64,000 bases of DNA from contig OY723256.1 of NCBI GenBank assembly GCA_963210315.1, positions 1,302,001 through 1,366,000 of the forward strand. Reading direction: 5' to 3'. Origin of the DNA: Rhynchopus euleeides (taxonomy: Eukaryota; Euglenozoa; Diplonemea; Diplonemida; Diplonemidae). The notes under the pieces are model-generated. The model had not been told where the DNA came from. It made no database searches and was given only the letters and a program-made list of their open reading frames with translations. The position numbers were made by a program, and so were the translations under genes. Of this stretch, positions 28,369 through 39,963 are shown in pieces; position 1 is the stretch's first letter; the number at the start of each line of letters is the position of its first letter.

Positions 28369-30789
28369 ATGGGCTGCTGCGCGAGCGGCGTAGTGGAGAG
28401 CGACTGGAACGAAGATGAACTGGACGAAGTGAAAGCGCTGATCCGCGACAGGGATGCGGCGGGCAACCCCATCATGGTCAGCCTGAGCATACAGGCGCAT
28501 CAGTTGGGGTCACGGGCAGCGCGTGATGGGGACAGTCACACCCCCCGGAACCAGGCTGTTCGGATGGACCCATTTGCTGTCGTCTTCGAGGAGTCCGTCA
28601 CTAGCGAGTCGCTGAACCCCTATACGACGCACCACTCCGGGGTGGTTGTCGGGCGGACCGAGACGCAGTACTGCACAGCGAACCCCTCTTTCAGAAACGC
28701 CGTCGTGGTGCCCTTCAAGTTTGAGGAGGTGCAGTCCCTCAACATCCGCTTCTTCGACGAGGAGTCCAAGCTGGGCATCCTGCGCGAGCAGGCCTACCTC
28801 GGGGAGGTGCGCGTGGAACTTTCCACGCTGTGGTCGCGCAGCCCCTTCGTAGATGTCATTGTTGATGCCGACTCCGGGCAGCAGGTCGGGATAGCAACGA
28901 TAACCGCGACGGAGGTGAAGACAGATGTCGTGCCCGAGGAGGTCGTGGCAGTGTTCGAGCTGTCCGGGCTGACCTATAAGAGCAAGCTCGGTAAGACAGA
29001 GCCCTTTCTGACCATCTCCCGTGTGGTGGACCAGGAGCTTGTCGTCGTTGCTAAAACGGAGCAGCGGGCAATGACCTCCGCCAAGAAGAGCACGTCCCAG
29101 GGTGGGGAGTCTGACCTGGTTGACTCAGTGCGCACAGAGGAGAAGGAGAAGACGTCATTCTTTAAGAAGTCTAACAAGGGCACGTCTGTGCTGCAGTGGT
29201 CACCCGTGCATATCAAGGTGGACAGGCTGTGTAAGGGCGACTATTCTGCCTTGCTGGTGTTGGAGGTCTTCGCCACAGAGGTGAACGGCAAGCCGCATCC
29301 CATCGGTGCAGTGCGGACGAACCTCACTGAGCTGCTGTCCGAAGGCTACAAGCAGTATGAGCTGATCAATGACGTCAAGAAGTATGACCCAAGCTACACC
29401 AGCAGCGGCTACCTCACGATAGAGTCGATCCGCGTTGAGAAGTGCCATACCTTCCTCGACTTCGTCAGAGGGGGTTTCGACATCAACCTGACTGTGGCGA
29501 TCGATTTCACGAAGAGTAACAAGCCGTTTGACCAGGAGAGGTCTTTGCATTACCGGAGGGGCGACAACAAGACCAATGAATATATGGCTGCCATCGAGGC
29601 TGTCGGCGGCGTTATGTGCTGCTACGACAAAGACCAGGAGTTCCCCGTCTACGGCTTCGGGGCGCGGCTCCCCAACGACCAGATCTCCCACTGCTTCCCC
29701 TGCACCATGATGACCGACGCTGTGGAGGTCTCTGGGCTGGACGGCATTGCGGAGGTCTACTGGTCCTGCCTGCGCGAGGTGGAGCCCATCGAGCCCACCT
29801 ACATGGGCCCTGTCATCCGGAAGGTCTCGCAGACGGCGAAGGAGAAGCTGGATGCCGGAGAGATGTCGTACCAGGTGTTGCTCATCATCACCGACGGCGC
29901 CATCTCTGACATGCGGCAGTGCATCGACGCGATCGTCGCAGCCTCGGGCCTGCCCATCTCCATCCTGATCGTGGGTGTGGGTGGGGGGGATGATTTCCAG
30001 AAGATGCGGGTGCTGGACGCAGACGACGTGCCCCTGGTCAGCTCCTCTGGTGACATCATGCGGAGGGACATTGTGGGTTTCGTCCCCTTCAGGGAGTACC
30101 GCCACCTGGAACCCGACGTGCTGGCGAGGGAGTGCCTGCGCGAGATCCCGAGGCAGTTCACCACGTGGACCAGGCAGAACCGCATCTGCCTGCCGGACCC
30201 AACAGACGCGCCTATCAACGAAATCCGCGAGAAGAGATCACGCGCGAAACTGCAGTCAGACAACCCTGACCGGCTCCCCTCCGATGAGCTTGAAGCTGCT
30301 ATGAAGCGCCGGACCAGGACACCTGGCAACATCTCGACGCTCTTCAACAAGACGAAGGATGCGCTGCGCGGTACTGGGACGCGGCCTGAAAGCCGCGCAG
30401 ACCTGCACGACCTCTGCTCTTCCACTGCCAGCCTCCAGGACAGGACGATGACCGAGTACGCCCACTCGCAGTCGCTGCGTGGCCCAGGGGATCTTGAGAA
30501 GCCGCTGCTCCGCAGGCACCCCAGCGGCGGCAGCCGAAAGGCCTCCGCCACCTCACACATGCACGGCCACCCTGGGCGCCCCCTCCCGCCCATGGGGGAC
30601 ATCACCAAGACCGGCCTGGCCCCGCTCACTGCGAGGCCTGCTGCTGCCGAGTGCCTCCTGGGCTCGCCCCCAGCAGACCTGCTCCGCAGTGCGGCAGAGG
30701 CACCGCCGCCCCCAGGCAGGCCCCCCGGAGGCTACCCCATGCAGCGGGTCAACACGCGCCTCACCGAGCCGCAGCTGGATCTGCTGTGA
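28369..30789 (+). CDS. Copine (two C2 domains plus vWA-like copine domain)
   Basis: 806 residues from ATG 28369. The N-terminus M-G-C-C-A-S has the Gly2 and Ser6 of a myristoylation site and two Cys for palmitoylation, so it is probably membrane-anchored. C2A spans about residues 35-175 (M-D-P-F-A-V-V-F, I-R-F-F-D-E-E-S-K). C2B spans about 190-370 (K-T-E-P-F-L-T-I-S-R), and the copine/vWA domain about 372-620. Its metal site reads D379-F-T-K-S-N, close to the copine D-F-T-x-S-N consensus. The blocks Y-M-A-A-I-E-A-V-G, P-V-Y-G-F-G-A and L-I-I-T-D-G match copines. Copines bind phospholipids with Ca2+ and recruit partners to membranes. Animal and plant copines are about 540-600 residues; here a basic, Ser/Pro-rich tail of about 185 residues is added, which may be regulatory. 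Confidence 0.93.
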   Translation: MGCCASGVVESDWNEDELDEVKALIRDRDAAGNPIMVSLSIQAHQLGSRAARDGDSHTPRNQAVRMDPFAVVFEESVTSESLNPYTTHHSGVVVGRTETQYCTANPSFRNAVVVPFKFEEVQSLNIRFFDEESKLGILREQAYLGEVRVELSTLWSRSPFVDVIVDADSGQQVGIATITATEVKTDVVPEEVVAVFELSGLTYKSKLGKTEPFLTISRVVDQELVVVAKTEQRAMTSAKKSTSQGGESDLVDSVRTEEKEKTSFFKKSNKGTSVLQWSPVHIKVDRLCKGDYSALLVLEVFATEVNGKPHPIGAVRTNLTELLSEGYKQYELINDVKKYDPSYTSSGYLTIESIRVEKCHTFLDFVRGGFDINLTVAIDFTKSNKPFDQERSLHYRRGDNKTNEYMAAIEAVGGVMCCYDKDQEFPVYGFGARLPNDQISHCFPCTMMTDAVEVSGLDGIAEVYWSCLREVEPIEPTYMGPVIRKVSQTAKEKLDAGEMSYQVLLIITDGAISDMRQCIDAIVAASGLPISILIVGVGGGDDFQKMRVLDADDVPLVSSSGDIMRRDIVGFVPFREYRHLEPDVLARECLREIPRQFTTWTRQNRICLPDPTDAPINEIREKRSRAKLQSDNPDRLPSDELEAAMKRRTRTPGNISTLFNKTKDALRGTGTRPESRADLHDLCSSTASLQDRTMTEYAHSQSLRGPGDLEKPLLRRHPSGGSRKASATSHMHGHPGRPLPPMGDITKTGLAPLTARPAAAECLLGSPPADLLRSAAEAPPPPGRPPGGYPMQRVNTRLTEPQLDLL

Positions 30790-32474
30790 GCAAGGGGAGG
30801 GGTGGGTGTGTGTGTGGCATCACGGCTCCCTCCCGCCCTGGTGGTGGCGCTGCGCCTGGACTCTTCTCTGCACACTTCTCGATACGCTTCCCCCCCCCCC
30901 CCCACTCCCCAGATGGTATTCAGGGAGGGATATGCAAAGGGGAGGCAGGTTATGTTGAGCGTGTTCCCACCATCTCTCAAAAGAGACGCTTTTCCACTCA
31001 CCTATCCTCTTCGTTGTGGGGCCGAGGGTGGCCTGCACACGGCTCTGTCGTTTCGATTCTCGACCCTTGTCGAAATTTGTGTCTGTAAGTGGAATGACGC
31101 ACCGCCTTCAGTGGTGACTGGCAAATATCTGGGCCATCAGGACCAGTTGTCTGTCCGAATGAAGGGGTCGTGGGCCCGCGTTTTTCCCAGCACCCTCCCT
31201 TGGGGAGGGTGATGGCTGTACCTATGTTCTGTTCCGTGTTCCGGTTGTTTTGTCTTGCTGCTCCAATCTACGGTGTGGGGGTGTGTCTTTACCAATGAAC
31301 ACAGCATCCGTTGGCCCCGCCACTGCCTGATCGGTGCATCGCCTGACTGTCGCGGCATCGCTGAGGAAGTCCTCTGGGAGGGCACCTGCTTTTCTTCTTG
31401 CGACTTCCCGTTTTTCGGTCAACAGGGACGTGGCAGTCTGGACCCCTACGTCACTGCGAATGGTTCATGTGGTTGGTGTCGGTCGTTGTGTGCCGTGTCG
31501 ACCACAAAAGCCACGCGCGACAGTGAAGTCGCGAGGGCAACGAAGATCATTCGAACCATTTTGAAGAAGCTGGGCATCCCTCGATTGTTGCGTCTAAGGG
31601 CGAACCCCTCCCAGGGCACTCTTCCCGTACGTATCGTATTGGCTGTTAGCCCTGGCAACGATATCTTAGAATGGTTGCATGACCGCGGTGCTGGCACAGG
31701 TGAGTTCATCCAACGTGTTCCTTTTGATCGTTCGGCGTCGCGAACTAGGTTAACTTTCTGAAGCCGGATCTTGTGACCCACTCACACTCATCAGACTGGG
31801 GAGTGGTGTGCGCATGGAGTGGGGTCTGCGTCCCAAAACAAGCTCGTTCTCGTTGAGAAATTGGTTTCTTCTTGTTTTGCTGTCACTTCACGATCCAGCG
31901 GGCACGGATAGTTCCTATGTTCCTGTGTACTCGGTGTGTGAAATCTGGCGAATTGCCATCCACACCAATCAGCCTTTGTCAACGAAATCAGAAGAACTGG
32001 CATATTTGTCTGTCTACCTCCCGGCTTATTTGCTTGGTGGTGTGTTGGCAGCAAGCCCGGCAGGCACATGTAAGTTGTGTAGATCCAGCAGTGCTGAGCC
32101 GATTGGGATCTGTTCAGGATATTCGTGTGCTTCTCAACTTGTACATCATGTGTGTGGCGTGAGGTACACTGACCTTAGCCAGTGTACACCGTGTGAACCT
32201 ATCCCGACGGCTTCGGACAACCACTGTTTGTGGTGCCGTCCTCTTGCCGGCCTGCAGTCCTGTGCCTTGGATGTAGGGGTGCCAACGTTAGGGGTTTTAG
32301 TGAGACAAAAATTATTTAGAATTACACAAGGTGAATGCGAGACCCAGCCCACCACAAATATGTTTTTTTGGGCATATTTGGGTCTGGTCGCAATTGGTCG
32401 CACCCCAGGAAATGCCATTTTTTGGGTCAAACAACGGTTTTTCACTTTTTTCACCCATTTTACCGGTTGTGGCC
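30790..32474. other. Spacer before the satellite
   Basis: Moderate GC with one poly-C run (30891-30904). Two overlapping + frames (31255-31761 and 31808-32596) are open, but they lack an upstream acceptor and a recognisable domain; the second runs into the satellite. Not called as genes. Confidence 0.45.
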
Positions 32475-35400
32475 TTGTAACAAACGTTACAAATAGCGCA
32501 AATGTTACAAATGTTACAAATCCGCCGTGGACTTGTAACAAATGTTACAAATGCCGCAAATGTTACAAATGTTACAAATCCGTCGTGGACTTGTAACAAA
32601 TGTTACAAATAGCGCAAATGTTACAAATGTTACGAATCCGTCGTGGACTTGTAACATTTGTTACAAATAGCGCAAATGTTACAAATGTTACAAATCCGTC
32701 GTGGACTTGTAACATTTGTTACAAATGTCGCAAATGTTACAAATGTTACAAATCCGCCGTGGACTTGTAACAAATGTTACAAATAGCGCAAATGTTACAA
32801 ATGGTACAAATCCGTCGTGGACTTGTAACATTTGTTACAAATGTCGCAAATGTTACAAATGTTACAAATCCGCCGTGGACTTGTAACAAATGTTACAAAT
32901 AGCGCAAATGTTACAAATGGTACAAATCCGTCGTGGACTTGTAACATTTGTTACAAATGCCGCAAATGTTACAAATGTTACAAATCCGCCGTGGACTTGT
33001 AACAAATGTTACAAATGCCGCAAATGTTACAAATGTTACAAATCCGTCGTGGGCTTGTAACAAATGTTACAAATAGCGCAAATGTTACAAATGTTACAAA
33101 TCCGTCGTGGACTTGTAACATTTGTTACAAATGCCGCACATGTTACAAATGTTACAAATCCGTAGTGGACTTGTAACGTTTGTTACAAATGCCACAAATG
33201 TTACAAATGTTACAAATCCGTCGTGGACTTGTAACATTTGTTACAAATGCCGCAAATGTTACAAATGTTACAAATCCGCCGTGGACTTGTAACAAATGTT
33301 ACAAATGTTTCAAATCCGCCGTCGACTTGTAACAAATGTTACAAATAGCGCAAATGTTACAAATGTTACAAATCCGCCGTGGACTTGTAACAAATGTTAC
33401 AAATGCCGCAAATGTTACAAATGTTACAAATCCGTCGTGGACTTGTAACATTTGTTACAAATGCCGCACATGTTACAAATGTTACAAATCCGCCGTGGAC
33501 TTGTAACAAATGTTACAAATAGCGCAAATGTTACAAATGTTACAAATCCGCCGTGGACTTGTAACAAATGTTACAAATGCCGCAAATGTTACAAATGTTA
33601 CAAATCCGTCGTGGACTTGTAACATTTGTTACAAATGCCGCACATGTTACAAATGTTACAAATCCGCCGTGGACTTGTAACAAATGTTACAAATAGCGCA
33701 AATGTTACAAATGTTACAAATCCGTCGTGGACTTGTAACATTTGTTACAAATGCCGCAAATGTTACAAATGTTACAAATCCGCCGTGGACTTGTAACAAA
33801 TGTTACAAATGCCGCAAATGTTACAAATGTTACAAATCCGTCGTGGACTTGTAACATTTGTTACAAATGCCGCACATGTTACAAATGTTACAAATCCGCC
33901 GTGGACTTGTAACAAATGTTACAAGTAGCGCAAATGTTACAAATGTTACAAATCCGTCGTGGGCTTGTAACAAATGTTACAAATAGCGCAAATGTTACAA
34001 ATGTTAGAAATCCGCCGTGGACTTGTAACAAATGTTACAAATGCCGCAAATGTTACAAATGTTGCAAATCCGTCGTGGGCTTGTAACAAATGTTACAAAT
34101 AGCGCAAATGTTACAAATGTTACAAATCCGTAGTGGACTTGTAACATTTGTTACAAATGCCGCAAATGTTACAAATGTTACAAATCCGTCGTGGACTTGT
34201 AACATTTGTTACAAATGCCGCACATGTTACAAATGTTACAAATCCGTAGTGGACTTGTAACATTTGTTACAAATGCCGCAAATGTTACAAATGTTACAAA
34301 TCCGTCGTGGACTTGTAACAAATGTTACAAATGCCGCAAATGTTACAAATGTTACAAATCCGTAGTGGACTTGTAACATTTGTTACAAATGCCGCAAATG
34401 TTACAAATGTTACAAATCCGTAGTGGACTTGTAACATTTGTTACAAATGCCGCAAATCTTACAAATGTTACAAATCCGTAGTGGACTTGTAACATTTGTT
34501 ACAAATGCCGCAAATGTTACAAATGTTACAAATCCGTCGTGGGCTTGTAACAAATGTTACAAATAGCGCAAATGTTACAAATGTTACAAATCCGTAGTGG
34601 ACTTGTAACATTTGTTACAAATGCCGCAAATGTTACAAATGTTACAAATCCGTCGTGGACTTGTAACATTTGTTACAAATGCCGCACATGTTACAAATGT
34701 TACAAATCCGCCGTGGACTTGTAACAAATGTTACAAATAGCGCAAATGTTACAAATGTTACAAATCCGTCGTGGACTTGTAACAAATGTTACAAATAGCG
34801 CAACTGTTACAAATGTTACAAATCCGCCGTGGACTTGTAACAAATGTTACAAATAGCGCAACTGTTACAAATGTTACAAATCCGCCGTGGACTTGTAACA
34901 AATGTTACAAATGCCGCAAATGTTACAAATGTTACAAATCCGTCGTGGGCTTGTAACAAATGTTACAAATAGCGCAAATGTTACAAATGTTACAAATCCG
35001 TCGTGGACTTGTAACATTTGTTACAAATGCCGCAAATGTTACAAATGTTACAAATCCGCCGTGGACTTGTAACAAATGTTACAAATGCCGCAAATGTTAC
35101 AAAAGTTACAAATCCGTCGTGGACTTGTAACATTTGTTACAAATGCCGCACATGTTACAAATGTTACAAATCCGCCGTGGACTTGTAACAAATGTTACAA
35201 ATAGCGCAAATGTTACAAATGTTACAAATCCGCCGTGGACTTGTAACAAATGTTACAAATAGCGCAAATGTTACAAATGTTACAAATCCGTCGTGGACTT
35301 GTAACATTTGTTACAAATGCCGCAAATGTTACAAATGTTACAAATCCGCCGTGGACTTGTAACAAATGTGACAAATGCCGCAAATGTTACAAATGTTACA

Positions 35401-37544
35401 AATCCGTCGTGGACTTGTAACATTTGTTACAAATGCCGCACATGTTACAAATGTTACAAATCCGCCGTGGACTTGTAACAAATGTTACAAATGCCGCAAA
35501 TGTTACAAATGTTGCAAATCCGTCGTGGGCTTGTAACAAATGTTACAAATAGCGCAAATGTTACAAATGTTACAAATCCGTCGTGGGCTTGTAACAAATG
35601 TTACAAATAGCGCAAATGTTACAAATGTTACAAATCCGCCGTGGACTTGTAACAAATGTTACAAATGCCGCAAATGTTACAAATGTTACAAATCCGTAGT
35701 GGACTTGTAACATTTGTTACAAATGCCGCAAATGTTACAAATGTTACAAATCCGTAGTGGACTTGTAACATTTGTTACAAATGCCGCAAATGTTACAAAT
35801 GTTACAAATCCGTAGTGGACTTGTAACATTTGTTACAAATGCCGCAAATGTTACAAATGTTACAAATCCGCCGTGGACTTGTAACAAATGTTACAAATGC
35901 CGCAAATGTTACAAATGTTACAAATCCGTCGTGGGCTTGTAACAAATGTTACAAATAGCGCAAATGTTACAAATGTTACAAATCCGTAGTGGACTTGTAA
36001 CATTTGTTACAAATGCCGCAAATGTTACAAATGTTACAAATCCGTCGTGGACTTGTAACATTTGTTACAAATGCCGCACATGTTACAAATGTTACAAATC
36101 CGCCGTGGACTTGTAACAAATGTTACAAATAGCGCAAATGTTACAAATGTTACAAATCCGTCGTGGACTTGTAACAAATGTTACAAATAGCGCAACTGTT
36201 ACAAATGTTACAAATCCGCCGTGGACTTGTAACAAATGTTACAAATGCCGCAAATGTTACAAATGTTACAAATCCGTCGTGGGCTTGTAACAAATGTTAC
36301 AAATAGCGCAAATGTTACAAATGTTACAAATCCGTCGTGGACTTGTAACATTTGTTACAAATGCCGCACATGTTACAAATGTTACAAATCCGCCGTGGAC
36401 TTGTAACAAATGTTACAAATAGCGCAAATGTTGCAAATGTTACAAATCCGTCGTGGACTTGTAACATTTGTTACAAATGCCGCAAATGTTACAAATGTTA
36501 CAAATCCGTCGTGGACTTGTAACAAATGTTACAAATGCCGCAAATGTTACAAATGTTACAAATCCGTAGTGGACTTGTAACATTTGTTACAAATGCCGCA
36601 AATGTTACAAATGTTACAAATCCGTAGTGGACTTGTAACATTTGTTACAAATGCCGCAAATGTTACAAATGTTACAAATCCGTAGTGGACTTGTAACATT
36701 TGTTACAAATGCCGCAAATGTTACAAATGTTACAAATCCGCCGTGGACTTGTAACAAATGTTACAAATGCCGCAAATGTTACAAATGTTACAAATCCGTC
36801 GTGGGCTTGTAACAAATGTTACAAATAGCGCAAATGTTACAAATGTTACAAATCCGTAGTGGACTTGTAACATTTGTTACAAATGCCGCAAATGTTACAA
36901 ATGTTACAAATCCGTCGTGGACTTGTAACATTTGTTACAAATGCCGCACATGTTACAAATGTTACAAATCCGCCGTGGACTTGTAACAAATGTTACAAAT
37001 AGCGCAAATGTTACAAATGTTACAAATCCGTCGTGGACTTGTAACAAATGTTACAAATAGCGCAACTGTTACAAATGTTACAAATCCGCCGTGGACTTGT
37101 AACAAATGTTACAAATGCCGCAAATGTTACAAATGTTACAAATCCGTCGTGGGCTTGTAACAAATGTTACAAATAGCGCAAATGTTACAAATGTTACAAA
37201 TCCGTCGTGGACTTGTAACATTTGTTACAAATGCCGCACATGTTACAAATGTTACAAATCCGCCGTGGACTTGTAACAAATGTTACAAATAGCGCAAATG
37301 TTGCAAATGTTACAAATCCGTCGTGGACTTGTAACATTTGTTACAAATGCCGCAAATGTTACAAATGTTACAAATCCGCCGTGGACTTGTAACAAATGTT
37401 ACAAATGCCGCAAATGTTACAAATGTTACAAATCCGTCGTGGACTTGTAACATTTGTTACAAATGATGCAAATGTTACAAATGTTACAAATCCGTCGTGG
37501 ACTTGTAACATTTGTTACAAATGCCGCAAATGTTACAAATGTTA
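32475..37544 (+). repeat. 58-bp satellite array, about 87 units
   Basis: Tandem unit of 58 bases: TTGTAACAAATGTTACAA, then AATGCCGC or ATAGCGC, then AAATGTTAC twice, then AAATCCG-TCG/CCG/TAG-TGGAC. Units differ at a few fixed positions (centre of the first palindrome, GCC/AGC before GC, TCG/CCG/TAG, occasional CACATG or CAACTG). One shortened unit lies near 33297-33328. The 18-bp start of each unit is a near-palindrome. It has no coding role; candidate centromeric, origin or heterochromatic satellite. Confidence 0.97.
35641..37378 (+). repeat. Higher-order duplication in the satellite: two 15-unit blocks
   Basis: Block 35641-36508 recurs at 36511-37378 with an offset of 870 bases (15 x 58). 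They share rare variants such as CGCAACTG (36191/37061) and TTGCAAATG (36431/37301). A related, shorter stretch lies 1392 bases (24 units) upstream of the first block, around 34540-34860. Confidence 0.8.
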
Positions 37545-37910
37545 CCTGGGACCCCCCGTGTATAAGTCCCCCCCCCCCCTACCCCCGTGTTTAAGTCCCC
37601 CCCTGGGGGTCTGGCAGGGGGGGGACTTAAACACAGGGGGACCTAAATACGGGGGTGGGCTGGTCTGGAGGGTCATCAGGTGGCACCTAGGCCCTCCAGG
37701 TGCTGTCTGAGTCGAAAAGTGGGGTGCCAAAAGTTCATCCGGACCGGAATTACCCCCCTACGACAGCAGAGGAAGAGGTCTTCTTGGTCTCCACTGTGCC
37801 ACCCCCGTGTTTAAGCCCCCCCTGTGTTTACGTCCGCCCCCCCCGTGTTTAAGTCCCCCCCGGCCGAAAATCGCCTCCAGGGGGGGGACTTAAACACGGG
37901 GGGTCCCAGG
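37545..37910. mobile_element. TA-targeting MITE (E1), copy 2, in the satellite
   Basis: 366 bp like copy 1, with only scattered substitutions. It is flanked by TA at 37543-37544 and 37911-37912. Removing it with one TA restores the satellite text ATGT-TA-CAAATG, which proves a TA target duplication. Confidence 0.92.
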
Positions 37911-37912
37911 TA

Positions 37913-38078
37913 CAAATGTTACAAAGTCGCCGTGGCATGCTTGTTACAAGTCCACGGCGGATTTGTAACATTTGCGGCATTTGTAACAAATGTTACAAGT
38001 CCACGACGGATTTGTAACATTTGTAACATTTGCGCTATTTGTCACATTTGTTACAAGTCCACGACAGATTTGTAACAT
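37913..38078 (-). repeat. Satellite edge with inverted units
   Basis: A short forward piece (to about 37936) is followed by about 2.3 units in the opposite orientation (GTTACAAGTCCACGGCGGAT... from about 37942). The array therefore ends with a head-to-head flip. Confidence 0.85.
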
Positions 38079-39963
38079 CGCTGTGGGCGTGTCACACTTT
38101 CCTCGTCATATCCACACCACGGAGTTGTCTCATTTGCTCCCTGTCTCTGTTGACTCTGTTGTTATGTGTCAGTCTGCCCCCATCCCGTGCGAGGCGACTC
38201 ACTTTTGCGCTCTTCTCAGCAAAGTCCCCCAACGGATTTGGAACATTTGTCACCTGTTGTTGCAGTCAGCGTGATTTGTATCCTGCCAATGTCAAGAAGA
38301 TCAGCCTACTAGGCAGGTTTTGGATATCAACTGCAACCTCCACAGGCCGCGGAGTGTTGTTTTTGTTTTCCCCGAGTTGGCGCACAACACAAGTGCTCTT
38401 CTGCTGACACAAGGGCGAGCTTACACGCGCCTGTACTCCCGGCCCCAGGTGGGGATCATTCGTCGCCGGCTCTTTGGATGCATTCTGACGACTCGGTCCA
38501 CAGTTGGATTCTACTCGTTCGGGGCCCAGGTTCCGTGCCCCCTGTTTCCCTCAGTCTCACATCAGGCCCCTCTTGGCAATGCTGTCAGTCTCTCCGGACG
38601 CTGCCAACTTTCATCTCGGTGTGTATTCTAAGCACTGCACACGGGCTTGCCATTGCTAAACGGCAAAACGTACCTGGCGAGTCATTCTCCCGCCAAGAAG
38701 TGACGGCTACCTCTGCCTCGAAGGCTTGAGCTTCCCCTCCACAACTATTCCTTTCACGACGCAGTGATCGGCGACTCGTCGCCGCCGACTAGACCGACTT
38801 GTCGGGGCTCCCGACTACCGAATCCTGGAGTGCATATCTGCCTTTCGGCATCGAATTGAAAATCGACTTGGCGACCCGACGAGTGGGCCGATTCGGTGAC
38901 GACCCCGTGCGGCGCGGTGTGGTGGAGCCCTTCCCCTTCGTCCTGCTCTTCAGGATGGTCTCGGGTTTCTTGAAGTGTGGCCCGGCGAGTTTGATGTCAA
39001 GCTTCCCCTTTGGGAACAGGCCCTTCCCGGAAGCTTCACGACTGTAAACTGTGGAGGTGGGTGGGAGATGTGGCAGAGTGGCAGGGTTGGGGGCCCGACT
39101 TGTCCAGTGGTGGCGTGCGTACGCGTACGGCGCGTGCGTTCGGGACTCTGTGTAACACAGGAGACGGCCATGACTTACATGGCTAAGCCTTTGCAGTATG
39201 CTTGCATGTGTTTGTGTGTAACTCGCCAGTGTGCGGCAAGGGACCATCTGTGAAGGCAAGAGCAAAATCCGGGGCTCAGCCACCCACTATGTGCAGCGAG
39301 TTTTTCAGAAAGTGCGTACGGCATACGCGTACCTGGACTAGTCGAGGGGACTGACGCATCTGCCGGCCTGCTGTGCACGTTTGCTGCGGTCAGGTGGCAG
39401 CAGACCGATGCTGTGGCGGAGCAGCCGAACACTTGTCCGTGGGTACAGCGGCCGCCCGCATACTCCGCTGCGCCCACACCACCCCGTGATCTTCCAACCA
39501 TCCTTCTTCGACAAGTAGTCAGTTTGTGTACATTTTTGTCCAAAGTTCGCATTGTACACGCGCCTGTGTCGTGTCGCTGTCAATGTAAAATGCGTTGGCG
39601 GGTTTTTTTGTGAGAATTTTTTCTCGGTTGGGACCTCTGATTTCGGACATGTCACACAATCACCTCAAAATGACCCGGGGAACCCACGAACGTGCTTTTT
39701 GGGGACCAATAATTTTTGTCTCAGAGCGTTGGCTGAAAAATTGCTTCAGTTGGCACCCCTGCTTGGATGGTATGCATGGCAACGCATGGCAGTTCACAAA
39801 TGCAAGAACATATCGAGCGCAGCCCACTCCCAGTCGCACTTCCCCTTTTAAATATTCTTCAGACAACACCAGCCATGCCCTCTCTGCCACGCCACATTCA
39901 TCTGCAGGTATTTGGGTTGTTATTCCAGCTGGTGTCATCATCGAGACGGCGACACAGCTCACG
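38079..39963. other. Spacer after the satellite
   Basis: Contains dispersed repeat A copy 2 and otherwise unassigned sequence. A minus-strand open frame (38789-39283) encodes a Lys/Arg/Pro-rich stretch and could be an old fragment of a basic protein, but it has no supporting context. The tract ending TCTGCAG at 39901-39907 is a likely acceptor for the next gene (56 bases before its ATG). Confidence 0.45.
38284..38392 (+). repeat. Dispersed repeat A-family, copy 2
   Basis: Aligns with 12068-12174 through most of its length, ending GTTGGCGCACAACAC. It lies just outside the satellite. Confidence 0.55.

Noticed and set aside
31255..32596. Two + frames before the satellite
   Set aside because: No acceptor site or recognisable domain, low third-position GC, and the second runs into the satellite.
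32475..37544. CRISPR array
   Set aside because: Units are contiguous with no unique spacers, the sequence context is eukaryotic and there are no cas genes; this is a plain tandem satellite.
37396..38407. Cys/Lys-rich proteins encoded by the satellite
   Set aside because: The repeating C-N-K-C-Y-K-C pattern only reflects the 58-bp repeat; there is no start context or conserved length.
38789..39283. Minus-strand Lys/Arg/Pro-rich frame as a LINE ORF1 fragment
   Set aside because: Composition resembles the LINE ORF1 tail, but no aligned sequence stretch supports common origin.
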